Assembly: GCA_020650975.1 (NCBI GenBank)
Contig: JAIPMN010016731.1
Span: forward strand, 1-20,528
Reading direction: 5' to 3'
Origin: Apostichopus californicus
Lineage: Eukaryota > Echinodermata > Holothuroidea > Aspidochirotida > Stichopodidae
DNA: 20,528 nt
Shown here: positions 18,045 through 20,528 of the stretch, one piece after another
Layout: every line of letters starts with the position of its first letter
How positions within the stretch are numbered: the first letter of the stretch is position 1
The notes under the pieces: generated by a model
Seen by the model: the letters and a program-made list of their open reading frames with translations, nothing else
What the model was told of the DNA's origin: nothing
Database searches by the model: none
Program-made: the position numbers and the translations under genes

Positions 18045-19599
18045 CTGTGTGTTGAAAGAAAACATGATTACAGAATGCAAATTCTGAATGGTATTAAGCA
18101 ATGCTACACCAACCTCCTTACTACTTATTCAAGTAGCCGATCAAGTCTAAAGTATAATTACTTTGCCTCCAGCTAATGAAATTAGAATACTATTTATTAA
18201 TTATTATTAATTTATTATTTATTAATTTTACTACAAATAAGCACAAACCATCTACACTGAATTCCTTACATTACTGGTATCTAATTGAGCCAACAACTCT
18301 CAGATAAAACTAAGATATCACATGAATTCATGCGCTACTGCAGTCTTGTTATCTTACTCCAAATCATGAAGCACCAGAATTTGTACAGAGTACTGGAGAG
18401 GATAACCAACTTATTGCTATTGTAGTTTTGAACTATACTGTAGCTTTGTAACATAATATGAACTTGGATTTCATTGGTAATAGCAATGTACTTCAGGTAC
18501 AGGGCAAAGTTTTAAGGATATTTTTCTGGTTGTCCATCAGTCAACCAGGCCTTACACTTTCAATGTCCAAACAGCAAGTTTGGTTGTACGATAATTTTAG
18601 AATTGTAGCAAAACCACAGATTAAAAACCAATATGTATACTGTATCTCAGAAGTGATGGAGGGTGATACCTAGGCTATTAATCATTTGACCAAATTAGGG
18701 ATATTTTTTTACAATGCATTCTGAATTTGATGTAAAAAACTGGTTTCTGATGCCTTGTCAAAGGCAAAAGGTATCTATGCAATGGTGATGGGGTCTTGTG
18801 TGCTTAATGTTGTGCTTTTGTAATAAAGAAGTGCTCTTTGGTTGCAATAAACGATGTAATGAAATGTGGCACAGCCATTCCATAGACAGATATTCAAATA
18901 CTGAATATTGAAGAAAGGAGTGGACACAGATATTCATCCTGCAGACTACATTCAGACTACATTCAGACTTTAATCTGATCATCATCACCTCTCCCTTTCA
19001 TCTCACTTCTCTTTCTACTTTGGCCTTATTCATTTTTTCAATTCACAGTTCAATTTAGCTGTATGTCCCTTTGTCTATTTAAAATGACCCCTTAGTCTGT
19101 TTCAGTAACAGGTAGCCTCTGAAAAATATCCTGCAAGGATATTACTACCAGGTTCTCTAAATGTAAAAGATACAATATTTATACTTATTTAACTATGTAC
19201 ACAGATATTTATATATTTAACTACACAGGTGCTAATACTAAAATGAAAAAGGTCACTTTGGAAAGTCCCGAGGTAATTTCGTGATTTTCTATGTACATCA
19301 AATCAGAAATATATTCATGCCCCACTGGCTGCAAGTTTGTGCCTTACTCCTACTATGCAGAGTCAATCCTCAATTCCGCCTAAAGATCAGGAGAGTGCGT
19401 GAAATATTGGTGAATGGATATGGAAGATGAAATAACTTGTTTGTCAAATGAGGTTACTATTACTAGTTTAATAACTGATATGAGAATTATTAGTATGCCC
19501 AATTAGAATAAACAGTGAAATGAGAAGGAAATGGATGAGTGTGATATCAGTGTAGATAACATAGTGTCACAATATTGACACAAAGGTTTTCTAGTTGCA
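18045..19599. other. No gene recognised; AT-rich tract and one hairpin
   Basis: Presumed upstream intron of the minus-strand gene. A TTATTAATTATTATTAATTT-type low-complexity tract spans 18191-18230. A hairpin AATATCCT-GCA-AGGATATT lies at 19125-19143, just after GCCTCTGAAAA, which also occurs in the motif at 1139-1149. Open frames are short and unconvincing. Confidence 0.45.
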
Positions 19600-20528
19600 A
19601 CAATGTAGAGTTCTTCTTGCCTCCATCCAACCAATTCCTTCGAGAGGATGATTATATTTACAACATAACTCTCCATGAAGTACTCCTTGTTAACATTAGT
19701 TCTTCTTGCCCCCACCCAACCAATTCCTTCCAGAGGGTGAGCATATTTACAACATAATTCTCCATCAAGTATCCCTAGTTTACATTAGTTCTTCTTGCCC
19801 CCACCCAACCAATTCCTTAAAGAGGGTGAGCATATTGACAACATAATTCTCCATCAAGTATCCCTTGTCTACATTAGTTCTTCTTGCCCCCACCCAACCA
19901 ATTCCTTCCAGAGAGGGAGCATATTTACAACATAATTCTCCATCAAGTATCCCTTTTTTACATTAGTTCTTCTTGCCCCCACCAAACCAATTGCTTCCAG
20001 AGGGGGAGCATATTTACAACATAATTCTCCATCAAGTATCCCTTGTTAACATTAGTTCTTCTTGCCCCCACCCAACCAATTCCTTCCAGAGGGGGAGCAT
20101 ATTTACAACATAATTCTCCATCAAGTATCCCTTGTTAACATTAGCTCTTCTTGCCCCACCCAACCAATTGCTTCCAGAGGGGGAGCATATTTACAACATA
20201 ATTCTCCATCAAGTATCCCTTGTTAACATTAGTTCTTCTTGCCCCACCAAACCAATTGCTTCCAGAGTGGGAGCATATTTACAACATAATTCTCCATCAA
20301 GTATCCCTAGTTTACATTAGTTCTTCTTGCCCCCACCAAACCAATTGCTTCCAGAGGGGGAGCATATTTACAACATAATTCTCCATCAAGTATCCCTAGT
20401 TTACATTAGTTCTTCTTGCCCCCACCAAACCAATTGCTTCCAGAGTGGGAGCATATTTACAACATAATTCTCCATCAAGTATCCCTAGTTTACATTAGTT
20501 CTTCTTGCCCCCACCAAACCAATTGCTT
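19600..20528. repeat. 89-bp minisatellite, at least 10 copies, runs off the window
   Basis: TTCTTCTTGC starts copies at 19611, 19700, 19789, 19878, 19967, 20056, 20145 (TCTTCTTGC form), 20233, 20321, 20410 and 20499. The spacing is 89 bp, with two copies of 88 bp that lack one C in a CCCCC run. The first copy is the most diverged and later ones are nearly uniform. Because 89 is not a multiple of three, frames across it shift each copy and the short open frames are artefacts. No unique spacers separate copies, so it is not a CRISPR array. Confidence 0.95.

Noticed and set aside
19600-20528. CRISPR-like regular repeat
   Set aside because: Copies are contiguous at 89 bp without unique spacers, and the surrounding sequence is a spliced animal-type genome.

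Overview
The window looks like nuclear DNA of an animal. It is AT-rich, mostly non-coding and dense with short DNA-transposon remnants and tandem repeats. It has no bacterial-style operons, and its coding sequence comes as 31-83 nt exons bounded by GT-AG splice sites. The repeat style (hAT-like MITEs, G-rich terminal inverted repeats, minisatellites) suggests a marine invertebrate, perhaps an echinoderm, but nothing here fixes the taxon.

The main content is the middle of one minus-strand gene, running from about 18044 down to 7588. I can read 14 exons. They form seven consecutive pairs with strictly alternating intron phases: a B-type exon (enters in phase 1, leaves in phase 0) followed by an A-type exon (enters 0, leaves 1). 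Together they give 837 nt, 279 codons with no stop, and encode one long heptad-repeat coiled coil. Five of the pairs lie in a tandem array of about 1.13 kb genomic units (10826-16927), in which introns and exons are copied together. Most pairs are 43+83=126 nt, or 42 residues, which is exactly six heptads, so each added copy lengthens the coiled coil without breaking frame or register. A diverged pair with the same 83/43 nt sizes lies outside the array (8296-8378, 7588-7630), so the module is older than the recent expansion. I do not recognise the protein family. The N-terminal and C-terminal parts are outside the window or undetected.

Region by region: 1-3340 is intergenic or intronic sequence with a 336-bp hAT-like MITE (491-826) and a possible decayed hammerhead-like motif near 1140. 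3356-4590 is a 1.24-kb DNA transposon inserted into an older repeat. 5455-6375 is a degenerate repeat of about 265 bp that carries nuclear-receptor-type DR1 sites. 6613-6952 is a second hAT-like MITE. 7588-8378 holds the last recognised exon pair. 8835-9006 is an exon-like plus-strand reading frame inside the large 2.9-kb intron. 9566-9617 has a tRNA-like Pol III box pair. 10826-16927 is the exon-pair array, with a 220-bp insertion in unit 1 and an 88-bp local triplication in unit 5. 17274-18044 holds two upstream exons of the same gene. 19600 to the window end is an 89-bp minisatellite that runs off the edge.

The most interesting feature is the exon-pair amplification, which looks like a way to change the length of a protein rod in six-heptad steps.
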